Shown: positions 1 to 12,160, counted from the stretch's first letter. The stretch: DNA of 64,000 bases from Bactericera cockerelli (GCA_024516035.1 CM044961.1:32039051-32103050), one strand, 5' to 3'. Numbers and translations are program-made. Notes: generated from the sequence alone by a model not told the origin.

Positions 1-811
1 CTTCCACTTTCCCTTTCTCTTCTCCTCCTCTGAGTTTAGCTTTTTTTAACTATCATCTTTCTCGTTCTCTCCCCCAACCCATTTCTCCTCAATATACTCT
101 TCTACCACCCTGGTTTAAAAAAAAAAAAAAAAAAAAAGATCTTGCCATAAAACAGTGTCCACACTACAGGCGGATTCTACTTCTTCTCAAGACAAACAGG
201 CTTTCCAAAGTCAATAACATCATGTAGTGAAAAAGATTAAGAAACATCATGGGTTGTGGTGGAAGAGAAAGCCACAGACTTTAACTTCACCCCTTGGTTC
301 ACTACATATTCTATTGTGTTCTTTTTTTCATGTTCTATTTTGTTGAATGTATCATGTAGTTAACCAATAAAGTGTTAAATAATAATAATAATAATTCAGC
401 GTGCGATTAAAACTCGTTCGAAAATACGACACTGGATCTCCCACCCTTCTTTAATATTCTTATCTTAAAGAAAAGGATAAGCAGAATAATTAAGACCTTG
501 CAAATTGAATTACCTTCAATAACTGCGACAAAGATAGACATTGTCACGGTGACAATGTAAACAACTTTCAGTGCCGTAGATGAGGGTTTGAATTGGGAAA
601 AATACGTTATGGGGACTGTACGGATTTTGTATTAAATTTGGATTTAACGTCAATTTCAACTGCATAGTCATATCACAACGGGGGATTAGATAGATAGGTA
701 TTAATTTTGTTGTTATGATGAGATTCAGGTTCAGTATTCAGGTGAGAGTAAAATTAAAGGTAATAATAATAAAAATTCCCTGTCCATGTTAAAAGGCATA
801 GATAACAATAA

Positions 812-980
812 TAATATCGCCTTATTTTTACTGTCCGATTAGGACTATTAAGTCCTATTATTCCAGCAGTGAGCCGAAGACGTAATATTAAGTGGTAAAA
901 ATCCCAAATGGGAGAATAACCTCTGGAACCCCTGGATTCACAGAGTGCCGTCTTTACCACTGAGCTACCGGTACAGACAT
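812..980 (-). repeat. tRNA-derived SINE, family A (minus copy)
   Basis: On the minus strand it reads a tRNA-like head with an A box (TAGCTCAGTGGTAAAG), then the body shared with the copies at 6927, 21805 and 23087 (cctcccatttgggattttacc, gactt..agtcctaatcgg) and a TTATTATT tail. The B box is degraded relative to the other copies. Confidence 0.75.
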
Positions 981-990
981 ACCAATGAAG

Positions 991-1053
991 AGTTTGATCA
1001 AGGGTGGTGATAATGCCAAAGGCAAAGGCATTATCACCACCCTTGATCAAACT
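991..1053. repeat. Foldback inverted repeat, 27-bp arms
   Basis: Arms 991-1017 and 1027-1053 are exact reverse complements around a 9-base spacer. The right arm continues into a sequence (ttatcaccacccttgatcaa) that also appears at about 50519 and 58055, so a dispersed element 3' end has been copied onto itself in inverted orientation. Confidence 0.85.
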
Positions 1054-1379
1054 TTGTTTATATTTAATTAATTATACCTTTTGACTGCACCTGTATATAA
1101 AAAAATGTAAATAAAGATTGTTCTAAATTGTTGAATAATAATATTATCATAATGGTGAGACGATTTAATGGACGCCCTGATCCAATGTCTAGATTGTCTA
1201 GGCTTCTTTCATGTCCATTGAGTGTATTTGGTTAAAGATAGTCAGTTATAAAATAATCACGAATTTAACATAATTTCACCCTCCCGCTGGCAATTGTACA
1301 AGCTAAACACATTAAACTCACCTAGCTCTGGTAGGGTTGAAAATGTCAGACTCACGTGTTTGGAGGGTAAATATAGACT

Positions 1380-1746
1380 TTATTTTAGTTGATCACGTCA
1401 TTTAAAATTCCTTCAAGAAAAACAAGAAATCAAGTCATCTTTAATTTAAGAAAATGTAGCTCAAATATCACTGAATATGCAACAGTACATAGATGTGAAA
1501 AGTTGTGGAACCTGGCCGGTGGTGTTGGAGGTGTGGATATATTTTGCAATAATTCTAATAAAATACTACAATTATTAGAATCAGGCAATTTACCGTTTAC
1601 CATTTAGTTTATTTAGCTTTTAGCTTGTAAGTTAGTATATAATTAGTTTTATATTAGTTGTAAGTTTTAATAATGTAATCCCGCGTTTTATAAAATGGAC
1701 ACGCAAGTTCGTAAATTCAATTAAAAAAAAAAAAAAAAAAAAAAAA
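1380..1746 (+). mobile_element. 5'-truncated retroposon end with poly(A) tail
   Basis: A 24-base A run at 1723-1746 closes a segment containing a short open frame (1389-1607). Its pattern (TRN..IFNLRKCSS...) resembles the C-terminal tail seen after reverse transcriptase in jockey/CR1-type non-LTR elements, compare the frame at 22130-22570. There is no catalytic RT motif, so this is a dead 3' fragment. Clade assignment is inference. Confidence 0.45.
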
Positions 1747-2224
1747 TAGGATTTGAGAAGGGTTGTTACGGAGTGATTATCAGATCTCGTTTATTTCTTG
1801 CATATTGCATAATTAAAAAGTTATAAGGCGTCCATACAAAAATTTAACGAATTTATGTATATTACGATGTCTGAGACTCTGTTTATGTTTTTCTCTTTGT
1901 AAAGGAGTTCTTCACACCACGGCCGCGGTGTTGTTTGGTAAATCTCCAAACTTTTATAATTTTGGCTGAGACAATTTTTTGATTCTGTGAAATGGACCCA
2001 GGTCAAATGACAAAGACACACCCCCACACATATACACACAAACACACACACACACACATACAATGAAGGGAGATAGAAAAGGAAAACATGAGGGAAAGAT
2101 ATTAGGAGAGAGAGAGAGAGAGAGGGAGAGAATAGTGGCTCGCCGTTTACATCTGCGGTTTCTTCATTAGAAACATTATTGTGGGGGGGAGAGAGGAGTG
2201 GAGGGGAATCATGGTGACGGTGCG

Positions 2225-2440
2225 GATAACTTTAGGGTAGGGCAGACATTGTGGCGCGTGAGGGGTGGTAAGGGGAAGGACACTGTGGCGCGGGAGGGGT
2301 AGTAAGGGGAAGGACACTGTGGCGCGAGAGGGGTATTGTAGTGGGAGGGGTATTGTGGCGCGGGAGGGGTATTGTGCTGTGGGAGGGGGACATTGTGGTA
2401 TGGGAGGGGAGGAAGGAGGTAACATTGTGGTGGAGGCATA
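2225..2440. repeat. G-rich minisatellite
   Basis: Imperfect tandem copies of about 27-32 bases built on gacattgtggcgcgggagggg. Multiple GGGG runs on the plus strand could form quadruplexes. The overlapping open frames in both directions are consequences of the repeat. Confidence 0.8.
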
Positions 2441-2638
2441 TAAATTTAATTTTAATTTACAATTTCACATCTGAAGTCGAGGCTGGTGGAATTAATGTGA
2501 TACGCCAAATCTTCTTCTTTCCTTTCTCGGTCTCCTTTCCATTGTCAGGGGCGGCGCTGGTCAGATGTGAATCAGCCATTTCCGAAACCCCCATAACTAA
2601 AAAATATCAACTTTTCAAAAGGCAAAAAAATCCTCTAG

Positions 2639-2745
2639 TCTGTCCCGGTAGCTCAGTGGTAAAGGCGGCGGAATAATAGGACTTTACTAGTATTATTGGA
2701 GCAGTATAAAATAAGACGATATTATTATTTTTTTTTTTTTTTTTT
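2639..2745 (+). repeat. tRNA-derived SINE, family A, internally deleted
   Basis: It starts tctgtcccggtagctcagtg and jumps after the A box directly to the 3' part (ggaataataggacttta...agtataaaataag), ending in poly-T. The B box and central body are missing compared with 6927-7127. Confidence 0.75.
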
Positions 2746-3162
2746 TTTTAGGACGCCAGACGAATAAGAGTTTCACTAATTATTATTACGAAACACTAAT
2801 AATATGCTGTACTAAAACTTATTAGAGATAAGGCAATGAGAAATTTACTTTTGCAGTGTAATTTTCAGCCTTCAGTAAATTAAATAATGGTTTTTTATAC
2901 CTCTTTTCTATCAAATTGAACCTACTTTTGGTATGAAAAAAAACCAATGTATCAATTTTTTTCTTTTTCTTTTCCTACTTTCAGTTGTCCAACAATGCTG
3001 AAAATAACTAGTTGGGTGGAAGAGATTACCATAGGCAATAACCCCGCCCTATAGTTAGGGCATAAATATGTTTATATATATTTTTCTATTCTTTTTCTTT
3101 TTTTTATTGTATATATATTTTTCCATTTTTTAATTGTTATAATAACTATTTTATAGTCTCCC

Positions 3163-3325
3163 AGTCTGGCTGGGGGACTATAACCAGGGAGCAGATCAGC
3201 ATTGGCTTGGTTCTGGGGGCCCTTGTCAATTATTAGCCTCCTTGTAAAGACAGTGGTAGAAGTGCTGAGTCATTCCTCCACTGTCTGGCTACCATCGTTC
3301 AGGATGACGCCTCCCTATAATGATT
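3163..3325. repeat. Dispersed 155-bp repeat (copy 1)
   Basis: Near-identical to 18155-18310: both contain cagcattggcttggttctgg, the gggcccttgtcaattattag stretch, gtcattcctccactgtctgg and gatgacgcc. A reverse-strand fragment (gggcccccagaaccaag) occurs at about 50668. I recognise no coding capacity or tRNA head; its class is unknown. Confidence 0.75.
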
Positions 3326-4949
3326 AATAATTATTTGTGCTGTAGGTATATGAATTTGTATATCTTAAAAAAGTAGTAATAATAATACCTAGTAAAGAAG
3401 CAGGCATAATGCATAGGTACATTACAAACTTGAGTCCAAGAACAAATTTATATTCTAATGCAAAAATAAAATGAATCATACATTTCAGAACCCCTGACTA
3501 CCTATATCGTTTTCACAAACACCCGTTGATCAGTAGATATGCAAAAATATATTAGGTATCTATGTATAATATGTAGGCGATAAAAATACTTGTCAATTGC
3601 ACTAACACCATAAGCCATAAGTCAGTGAGTTGTGTTGTTTCTGTTGTGACTTGTGTGAGCACACAAAATTATTAAGAGAGATGAAAATGAAAAAATATTA
3701 TTTCAAGCAAATTTAAAAAAAACAAAAAATGTTCTTTTTTAAAAAAAAATTTGGCTTACCTCTTGTTTCTGTTGTGGCGTGTGAGCACACTAAATTATTA
3801 AGTTTTTACAATTAATTCAGAAACACCAGAACTCAAAGTTCAATTTTTATAAAAAACATAATTTATGTAACTAAAATCGAAAAAAAAATCTAATTTTATT
3901 GAACAAATAAGAAATGAAGTATTCTTTTTCTCTCATAATGCGCTTTTTATGCAAGTTGTTATGCAAGTCGTTCGCGCTACACTCGCTAATGTATCATTAT
4001 GATACTTTATTTATTAGTAATAGTAATAGTAGCAGTATTAATTATCGGGTGTACCTACCGATTCTTTTATTTACCAGTAGAGCCCAAGATACAATAAAAC
4101 ACGATACAAAAAAATATTAAAATGTTAAATTTAAATTTAGAGAAAATGATGAAAAAAAATATATCTAAATTCACAATTACTAACAGTTAGGTAAAAAAAA
4201 CTAGTTGGTCTGAATTCTCATCATACTGTTGAGAGGAGAAAAGAAAGTATAGTTGGTAGCACACTGTCTAACATAAAACTGTTAATTGAACATATTAATT
4301 GAACTTATTATAAACATATTAATTGAAATATGTTTAGTGTGTCAAAATATTAAACAGGGCCTGGACACTGTCTAATCTGTCTATGTTGTCATGAAGAGCA
4401 GGAGGGTAGGGTAGAGTTGCTCGGATATGATTGTGTCTGGGGCAGTGAGGCATGTTTATTAAACAATTTTTTATAAATAAATATGTACTGGAGATATTTA
4501 AAATGATGTATTTTAACGTTTTTTCCCCTTGAAAAAAAAACTTTTGTAAAGAGCCGCCTGGTATTTCGTTTCTCCTACTCGCCATGCTATAAATTTAATA
4601 TGATATTAGCCTTTGAGAAGGCACCCTGTGAGTGCAAGAAATAGGTACGTAACTAATTATTTTGTTATGCCTCTACATTAAAATTAATTTTATATTTTCT
4701 TCTATAACATATAACATTGTGTACATATTCATACAAAGATAAATACGTATATGTATGAACAATATGAACATTGTAGGTACTTATATAATTATTTTAGACC
4801 CATCTTTGAACTTATGTAGGTACATAATTATTGAGTAAGTAAGAACTTACATACGATAAAAAAGTAAAATCGGAGCAAAAAATATTTTTTTTTTACAAAA
4901 ACGAATAATAAATAATAAATAAAATGTGTTTCTTTGTGCTATTATATCA

Positions 4950-5205
4950 CAATGTTAGTGGGTAGCGCAGAATCATAGGACTTTTCTATATCTTTATTAT
5001 CCCAATATCTTATTTTTGCGTATAATTCCGCCACTGGTCGCTGCTAACATTAAAGCAGCAACTCATTTTTCCTCACGAGGTATGAGTGGACCCCGAACAC
5101 CCAAGTATAGATCAGAAAAAATCTTGCCCTGCTTTGGATCGAACCCAGGTCACCGTGCGTGCAATAGCGCGCTATCTCACTCGACCACGGTGACTACTTA
5201 CAAAA
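4950..5205 (-). repeat. tRNA-derived SINE, family E (minus copy)
   Basis: On the minus strand it starts agtcaccgtggtcgagtgag, has a B box (gggttcgatcc) and a body with gtccactcatacctcgtgag and gcagcgaccagtggcgg. Other copies lie at 12930-13192 and 54130-54252. Confidence 0.75.
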
Positions 5206-5469
5206 ACGAATATAATACTTCTGATATCTAATATTAGAAATTTAACGGAAGTAATAACAGTAACATAGAAAATTCGGATGAACATAACCTCACAATAAAG
5301 TTATTGTATTTTCCCCTTCATTTCTGATTGTTAATTATTCTTAAAAGCTTTAGCTTAGGAAAAATACCTTTGTATAAATTAATATTATCTTGTAATTAAA
5401 TAAATAAGTAAATTTAAAAAAATAAATAAATAAGACATTTTGTCAAGACAATTCGGAAGGTCCAAACTC

Positions 5470-5760
5470 CAGTGCCGACAGAAATTTATTTTTATAATAG
5501 TTTGGTTGCAGTTGTTCGTAAGGGACACCTTCCGGTACCCGGTACCATCTTGTTGACCCAGCATCTAAAAGGGAAGTATTGTGTCACTTCTCGCCCATCA
5601 GAGGGGAGGCATACTACGGAATGGATAAACTACCGACCATCAGCGTGTGCAGTAGCTCCTGTTTCATGGTTTCGAGAAGAGGCTGAGAAAGACTCATCTA
5701 TAAAAAAAAGGAAAAGAATAAGGGAGAAGAATAACTACATAGCTCAGAAAAATAAATACA
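5470..5760 (+). repeat. SINE body fragment related to 48820-49075
   Basis: It shares ttggttgcagttg, ...aagtattgtgtcacttctcgcc and cagaggggaggcatac with the tRNA-headed copy at 48820-49075 but lacks the tRNA head. The 104-aa open frame here follows from the repeat and is not a gene. Confidence 0.6.
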
Positions 5761-5899
5761 TAGCTCAGGAAACGAAAGTATTGTAGACAAAAATAAGATG
5801 TGAATATTGAATACTAAAGTTATGCATATTATATTATGTACTGTATATGTATATTTATACCTCTGACCATTCTTCGGCTTGTGTACTTGTGTAGGTACT

Positions 5900-6013
5900 T
5901 ACCCTTTTCTCTCACACACACCTCTCTCACTCACCTTCTTCTGTTCATCTACCTCCCTCTCTCTGGCTTACCGCTTTCTCTCACATCCCTCTCCCTGTCT
6001 CTCTATCTCTCTC

Positions 6014-6044
<31 letters not shown>

Positions 6045-6595
6045 TTCTCTTTTACTCTCTCTTTCGCTCACATCCCTCTCCCTATCCCTCTCCTTATCTA
6101 TCTATCTATCTCTCTCTCTCTCCCCCCCTTACTTTTCCTTCTCCTCCTCTATCTCTCTCCTCCTCTCTTTATCTCTCTCTTTCCTCTTGACTCCCTCTCT
6201 GACTACCTATCCCCTATTTACTCCTTTCTGCGTCCTCTTCTCTCCTCTACCCTTCTCGTTTCTCCTATCACTCTTTCCTTCCCTCTATCTTTATCCCCTT
6301 TCTTCAATTATCTCTCCCTAATTCTATCTACTTTTCTTCCTCTCCCTCCATTTACCCTTCTCTACCCCTTTCTTTTTGCCTCCCTCATTATCTTTCTTCC
6401 ATTTTCTCTCTCCCTCCTTTCCTCTCTCCCTTTCTTTCTCTACTTATCTTCCTCTCTCCCCTTCTTTCTCTACTTCTCTTCTTCTCTTCTTCTCTCTCTC
6501 CCCTTCTTCTTCCCTCTCTCTACTTTTTTTCTCTCCTTCTTCTACTTCTTCCTCTTTGTTTCTCCATTCAATTTCGTCTTATTTTCTTTAACACA
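5900..6595. repeat. Polypyrimidine (CT-rich) low-complexity tract
   Basis: About 700 bases of almost pure C/T on the plus strand, with (CT)n, (TATC)n and CTTCTC blocks. Overlapping Ser/Leu/Pro-rich open frames arise because pyrimidine-only codons cannot be stops. Confidence 0.9.
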
Positions 6596-6757
6596 TGAAT
6601 TTTCTTTCTTTTTGGGGGCGAGACTGAAAAAGAGAGATGAAAATGCAAAAATATTATTTCAAGAAATTTTAAACAAACAAAAAATGTTCTTGTAAAAAAA
6701 AAACTCCAAGTCAAGTTTCACCCCCACATCGGTTTTTCGGTCCCTTGGATATATATA

Positions 6758-6800
6758 CAGGGTGTAACGGTACGCGCTGTTATTCCGCAGAGATGATACA
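6758..6800. mobile_element. Possible Tc1/mariner-type terminal sequence
   Basis: TA followed by CAGGGTGTAACGGTACGC resembles DNA-transposon ends that start CAGGGTG after a TA target, as at 27614. I did not find the matching inverted end, so this is only suggestive. Confidence 0.25.
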
Positions 6801-6926
6801 ACCTTTTTTTTGTAAAGATGAGCTAATATTCTTATAGAATTTTAATACATTTTACTTTTTACTCTATTCATGTTGCTGGCGATTTAGGGACTTTAGCACG
6901 TCCCTTTTCGGTAGCAGTTTATTTGT

Positions 6927-7127
6927 CTGTCCCGGTAGCTCAGTGGTAAAGGCGGCACTCTGTAAATCCATAGAATCGAGAGGTCGTGGGTTCGAAACCC
7001 AGCCGGGACATGACATGTTATCCTCCCATTTGGGATTTTCACCACATAATAATGTGTCTTGGGCTTACTACTGGAGTAATGGGTCTATAGTCCTAATCGG
7101 GACGATATTATCATTATTATTATTTAT
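6927..7127 (+). repeat. tRNA-derived SINE, family A, full-length
   Basis: The head tctgtcccggtagctcagtg carries an A box, ggttcgaaacccagccggga a B box, followed by tgacatgttatcctcccatt, the common body and a TTATTATT tail. The head resembles a tRNA with conserved A and B boxes, but copy number and the 3' body make it a SINE rather than a tRNA gene. Confidence 0.85.
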
Positions 7128-7349
7128 TTACTGAAATTTAAAACCTGACGGTTGTGACCGTAGTCCAGAGATCCTGATTTTGATTCCAGGTCGAACAGAA
7201 AATTCTGTTCTCTCCGAACTCGTGTCATTTCCAGCCCTACGCAGGCTGGGTGAGGTTGATGCGGGTAGCTGGCACGATTCTTAAAGAATGGAGGGTAAAC
7301 CCATGTCCTGACTATCTCAAATCAGGATGGTAAACAAAATAGAATCAAC

Positions 7350-7525
7350 TGGTCACAATATGTATGTATGTAGGTCTAATTAAGGTCAGTGTGATAATTG
7401 GGGTTTCTCTTGTGAAACTCCAGCAGTTTATAGAATCAACTGGTCACAATATGTATATATATAGGTCTAATTAAGGTCAGTGTGATAATTGGGGTTTCAC
7501 TTCTGGAACTCCAAGCAGTTCTGTT
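7350..7525. repeat. Tandem duplication of about 85 bp
   Basis: Two copies of a unit containing agaatcaactggtcacaata, ggtctaattaaggtcagtg and gataattggggtttc start at about 7340 and 7432. Confidence 0.75.
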
Positions 7526-7639
7526 AATAATAATAAATTCTTACCCACCCTGTAAACTCTAAAAATTTATTATTATTATTACTATTCCTCCTTTCCCAAT
7601 TTTACTTCATGAAGGCTTCCCAAAATAATAATAAGTTAC

Positions 7640-7850
7640 TTGGGCTTTTGAAACCCCCTCCTCCTTCTCTTTCTTCTCCTCCTCCTCTTCCTCCCCCTTT
7701 TTTTCCTCCTTCTCTTCCTTTTCCTCCTCCTCCTCCTCCTTCTCTTCCTCCTCTTCCTCTTCTACTTCCTCCTTCTTCTCCTCCTCTTCTACTTCCTCCT
7801 CCTCCTTCTTTCCCTCCTCCTCTTTCTCTTCCCCCTCCCCCTCTACTATT
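7640..7850. repeat. CCT/TTC-rich polypyrimidine tract
   Basis: Nearly pure pyrimidine triplet repeats; Pro/Ser frames on the plus strand and Glu/Gly frames on the minus strand are artefacts of the repeat. Confidence 0.9.
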
Positions 7851-8247
7851 CCTGGAACGAGATGAATACTGAGGAGAGCTATGGATATGTGTCTCGAATG
7901 CGTGTGGGTGCATTTATTATGAGTTCTCAAAAGATGGACAGAGTTTTTTTTTACGAAAAAATAGAAAATAAAAATAACAAAAAAAAAATATCGTTTATAC
8001 ATTTATGAAAATATAAAGTCGAAAAAGGTATGTGTTTTTCAAACAAACAAAAAGCGTAGTCAGTAAACAGAACATTAAAAAGCAGTTTTTTTTTTATAGT
8101 TATTGGATTCGAAAATATAGAAATGTATCTTTAATATCACAATATTTTTTTTGCCTACAATTCCGCCACAGGTCGCTACTCACATTAAACTGATAGCTAA
8201 AAATCAATGCCAAATTAGTATTCAATAAAAAGTTAGTCAAAGCGGGA

Positions 8248-8274
8248 CCCCCCCCCCCCCCCCCCCCCCCCCCC
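8248..8274. repeat. 27-base poly-C homopolymer
   Basis: An uninterrupted run of 27 C. It is unusual in an AT-rich genome and its exact length is likely uncertain in any assembly. Confidence 0.9.
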
Positions 8275-8424
8275 AAAATACCTGTAAATTGGGGCCGAGG
8301 TACAAAGGTTCAAGATATTAAAAAAGTTATCGGAATAAATCCCTAGTATTTTGAGAAAATGTTGTTCTCTATTATTTTTTTGTATATTTAACCAATCCCG
8401 AGGAACGGCCCTGCGGCCGCAGAG

Positions 8425-8692
8425 TGCAGAAGATTTCAACCAAAAGTTTCATGATTCGTGTGATATCGTAAAATCTACTTTCATACCAAATTTGAAGTCT
8501 CTAGCTCTTACCGTTTTTGAGATATTTTGTTCGCAAACAGACAGAATGACGCAGTATGACGCATGGACGAATGGCCGAAAACAACTTTTTTGGTATCCTG
8601 AGGCTATGATTTGTCCAGAAATGTGAAAAGCTGAATTGGTCAAATTTCCGACGAATACAATACTTTCCTTATTATAGGATGAGGAAAGTAAA
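8425..8692 (+). mobile_element. Probable non-LTR (RTE-like) 3' end
   Basis: The segment contains taccaaatttgaagtctcta, gctcttaccgtttttgagat and acagacagaatgac, and ends in a gaaagtaaaaaaa tail. Stretches such as 'ctcttaccgtttttgagat' with an A-rich end are, from general knowledge, typical of RTE-type 3' ends in arthropods. It contains no RT motif. Confidence 0.4.
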
Positions 8693-8977
8693 AAAACATC
8701 GATTATTAATGCTTAAAGCATTTGAGGGTTGTACTTGGGAAAGAAAAGATAAAGAGGGGATACCTATGTCATTTAGGTAATTATTATAGGACTGAAGTAA
8801 TATACAGAGAGAGAGAGAGAGAGAGAGAAAAGGGGAAAAAGAGAGAAAGAGTAAGAAGATTCAAACAAACAAGAGAATAAGTAAGAGGCAGATGATTTTT
8901 TTATTTAAGAAAAGAAAAAACTCATTGACTGAAATAATTGTGAAAATGTCCTGTGCAGATTTTTTAAAATCCGCCTC

Positions 8978-9013
<36 letters not shown>

Positions 9014-9284
9014 GAACAGAGAAAGAAATAGAGAGAAATGGATAGCAAGAGGGGGGTTAAATTCAAAGCACAGGCTTGTTGTATGTACATATAAATATGT
9101 ATAAGAAAGACAGAGAAAGGAATAGAAAGAAAGAGAGGTTAGGATATTGTGTAATAGAGAGACAAAAAATTGAAAATAGATAAAGACAATTTTTTTTAAT
9201 TTTGGTTTTTTTTTTTTTTTTTTTTTTTTTTTATACTGCGTTTACACTTGTTAAGCGGTTAAGCATTAACAAGCAATGACTAAC

Positions 9285-9480
9285 GCAGTCATTTTCTCAT
9301 TCATTCAAATCATTTTCTACCACCTAACCCTCAGAGTCTTATTATTATGTGGTTACAAACTCACTAATGAGGAAAAATTCACGCACTGGGTGGGATTCGA
9401 ACCAACGGATCCCTACGCTGTTAGCGTAGGGATCCGTTGCGTAGGGATAAACTGTTAGCGTAATGGGACTTCCTGTCTCG
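9285..9480 (-). repeat. tRNA-derived SINE, family B, with internal foldback
   Basis: On the minus strand the family-B body is present (gagtttgtaaccacataataa, cactgggtgggattcgaac in reverse). At the tRNA-like head, 9403-9419 and 9423-9439 form exact 17-bp inverted arms with a 3-base loop, so the head has been rebuilt as a hairpin. Confidence 0.7.
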
Positions 9481-9501
9481 AGCCGACAGTCTAAATAAGG
9501 C

Positions 9502-9676
9502 ACTACTATACTATACTATACTATACTATACTATACTATACTATACTATACTATACTATACTATACTATACTATACTATACTATACTATACTATACTATA
9601 CTATACTATACTATACTATACTATACTATACTATACTCTACTATATTATACTATACTATACTATACTATACTATAC
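9502..9676. repeat. (CTATA)n pentanucleotide microsatellite
   Basis: About 35 tandem copies of ctata with two single-base variants near 9637-9650. It is not the arthropod telomere repeat TTAGG. Confidence 0.95.
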
Positions 9677-9899
9677 GCTGCCTGGATTACCAGACTAGCG
9701 CGTTAACCTCTTGACTACCAGTGCATGTTATTATTGTGAAGAAGAATATTGAGACGAGGAAAACGAGTGAGAAAAAGAGAGGGTAACTATATGTGAGTGT
9801 TCTTTAGGAGACAAGCAGATAAAACGAGGGGGATTATAAAATAAAAAGTTTATATATAATTTTTTAAGTGTTCGCCTTGCATGTTGTGTATGGAGTGAC

Positions 9900-10540
9900 A
9901 ATAAACCAGAGGATGTGTGGAGGTGGTGATAAAATTGGAGGGGGAGGAGGAGATAATGGAGAGAGTTATAAAGTATGACGAGAAGGAAAGGAGGAAGAGG
10001 AAGGAGTGATAAAATTGGAAGAAGAGATGAAGAAGGCGATGAAATTGAATGAGAATGAGGAAAAGAAAGAGAGCGGAAGGGTTGATAAACATGGAAAAGG
10101 AAGAGAAGGATAGAGTAATAAAATGTGGAGAGGAGGTTTGGAAAAGAGAAAAAGAGGAAGAGAAGAAAGAGCTATGAAATCGGAACCAAGTAGGAGAGGG
10201 AGAGAGTAGTAAAGATTGGAGGGGAGGTACGGAATAGGGAAGAAGAAAAATAGGAAGTAAGAAACTTGGATAAAGAGAAAGATAATAGGAGGAAGAAGAT
10301 GGATATATAAGGGAGAGGGGTTGAAACATGGAAAAGGTGAAGGAGAGAGTAGTAAATATGGAGAGGGGCATGAGGAGAGGGAACAAGAGAAAGAACAAGT
10401 GATAAACTTGGAAGAAAAGGAGAAAGAAAATGGAAGAAGGGGAAGGATAAAGGAGAGGGGGGTAACATGGAAGAAGTAAAGAAATAGGAGAAGGAGAGAG
10501 TAATAAATTATAGAGAGGAGAATTGGGAGGGAGAGTTTTA
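9900..10540. repeat. Purine-rich degenerate tandem region
   Basis: GGA/GAA-rich sequence with recurring ggagagagtagtaaa, gaagaggaag and tataaag blocks. The 272-aa minus-strand frame covering it is mostly Ser/Leu/Phe/Pro low complexity, and only its first ~50 codons (10540-10665) have ordinary composition; see findings. Confidence 0.8.
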
Positions 10541-11124
10541 TGATCGTAACATCGTTGATACTTAGGCACCTCTTCTAGACGGATATGTTTGGGCCAAGAC
10601 TTTGGATATGCTGGACGTTGCTTATCATACCCACATAATATAGGTGACAAACTAAAAGGGTTAAACAAATATGGTTAAATGAATTTGAAAGACTCGATTA
10701 GTATCTAGGTAGTTACATGATTGGTGTTATAAAGAGATAAAAAACAAACAGAATTCCGACTTCTAATATTTGACATTTTTCGGAAGTAATAGAGATAAAG
10801 AGCTAGTTATCCTCACAAGGCAGTGGTAGGCCCGAAGTCCAAAGTACAGAAAAAGTTCCGACCCCGCCGGGATTCGTACCCGGGTCTGTTTAGGTTATCG
10901 TTATCAGCCACAAGTTCCGGTATTTTTTAAACTTCAAATGTATAATGCAATAAATTATAGATGTTATTTGTCAACTTCTGAAATTTGGCATTCCTGGGAA
11001 TCGAAGTAACAGCTTCCGGACTCCGAGTCTGCTGCCAATACGATGAAGCTGCTGAGGTCAACTTAGACACCAAATTAATATCAATAGAATAGAATAAGCG
11101 TTTTATTTGTAATGTTAAGTTACA

Positions 11125-11165
11125 AATCTATTGATATTAATTGTAACAATTAATATCAATAGATT
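11125..11165. repeat. Foldback, 20-bp arms, 1-base spacer
   Basis: 11125-11144 and 11146-11165 are exact reverse complements. A third partial copy of the same sequence (aattaatatcaatagaa) lies just upstream at about 11076-11092. Confidence 0.85.
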
Positions 11166-11269
11166 ACGCCAAATATACTTTGCGAAGTAGTGTATCATTA
11201 CAGATTGGGTTTAGATACTAATAGACACTTTCTTAAAGTGATAATAATAATACTCTCTAATGCTTCCAT

Positions 11270-11490
11270 TAACCAACCACCAGGCGAAGTTAATGCTCAA
11301 AGCATTTTCTACCACCTAACCGTCAGAGTCTTATTATCTTATTATTATGTGGTCACAAACTCAAATTAATGAGGAAAAATTCATGCACTGGTGGGATTCG
11401 AACTAACAGATCCCTGAGCTACCTGGATTACCACACTAGCGCGTTAACCACTTGACTAGCAGTGCACGCGGTAAATAGTGCCTGATTAGG
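11270..11490 (-). repeat. tRNA-derived SINE, family B (minus copy)
   Basis: In reverse orientation it has the head with 'tggtcaagtggttaacgcgc'-type A box, a B box complement gggattcgaact, and the body gaggttaatgctcaaagc-like segment with gtggtcacaaactc. A second, shorter tRNA-like head in the same orientation follows at 11540-11625. Confidence 0.75.
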
Positions 11491-11704
11491 ACTAATATTG
11501 TCAAACTCTCAAAAAATATTTTTTTTAAATGTAAAATCATTTATTGGTTGGTATTCGAACCAACGGATTCCCTCGATACCTGGATCAGCAAACTAGCGCC
11601 CTAACCACTCGACCAACACGTACTGAAGAGTGACAGATATTATAGCGAAGCTTCAGGATGGATGTTTGCTCTCATAAAGTCACTACAAGGATAATATTGA
11701 CAGG

Positions 11705-12160
11705 GATGTGTTTAGGGGGAGAGAGATAGGAGTCGCGAGGGAGAGTGAGAGAGGGAGTTAAGGAGTGTGAGGGTGGATGATGGAATGAGAGGGAGAGAGA
11801 TAGGGGTCGAGAGGGGGAGGGAGGGAGAGGAAAGGAGAGGGAATGAGAGCAAGGGAGATTAAAGGAGAGGGAGGGAGAGGGAGGATGATGGAAGGAGAGG
11901 GAGGGAAAGGGGTCGAGCGGGAGAGGGAGAGAGAGGAAGGAAGATCAAGGGAGAGGGAAGGAGAGGAAATGAGAGGAAAGGAGGGAGCGCTATTGAGAGG
12001 AAGGAGAGGGAGGCAGAGGGAGGGAGAGGGATAGGGAGAGAGAGGGAGGGAGAGGGAGAGAGAGGGAGAAGGAGGTAGCGAGGGTGGTAGAGAGGGAGAG
12101 AGTGTGAGCTGGATCAGATGGAGAAGGAAAAGGAAAAGAGAGAGAGGAAATTTTTACTCT
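11705..12160. repeat. GA-rich low-complexity tract
   Basis: Almost pure purine sequence (gagagggagggagag and variants). No gene is supported. Confidence 0.9.

Noticed and set aside
5836..6591. Ser/Leu/Pro-rich open frames of 71-161 aa
   Set aside because: Product of a pure pyrimidine tract where stops cannot occur; no real protein features.
6927..7010. tRNA gene call for the family A head (also at 21805, 23087)
   Set aside because: A and B boxes are good but the sequence continues into a shared 3' body with a TTATT tail and has many copies: SINEs.
9502..9676. Telomere-like repeat
   Set aside because: The unit CTATA is unrelated to TTAGG; it is an ordinary microsatellite.
9850..10668. A 272-aa minus-strand frame
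   Set aside because: Mostly low-complexity antisense of a purine tract; only the first ~50 codons are kept as a weak finding.
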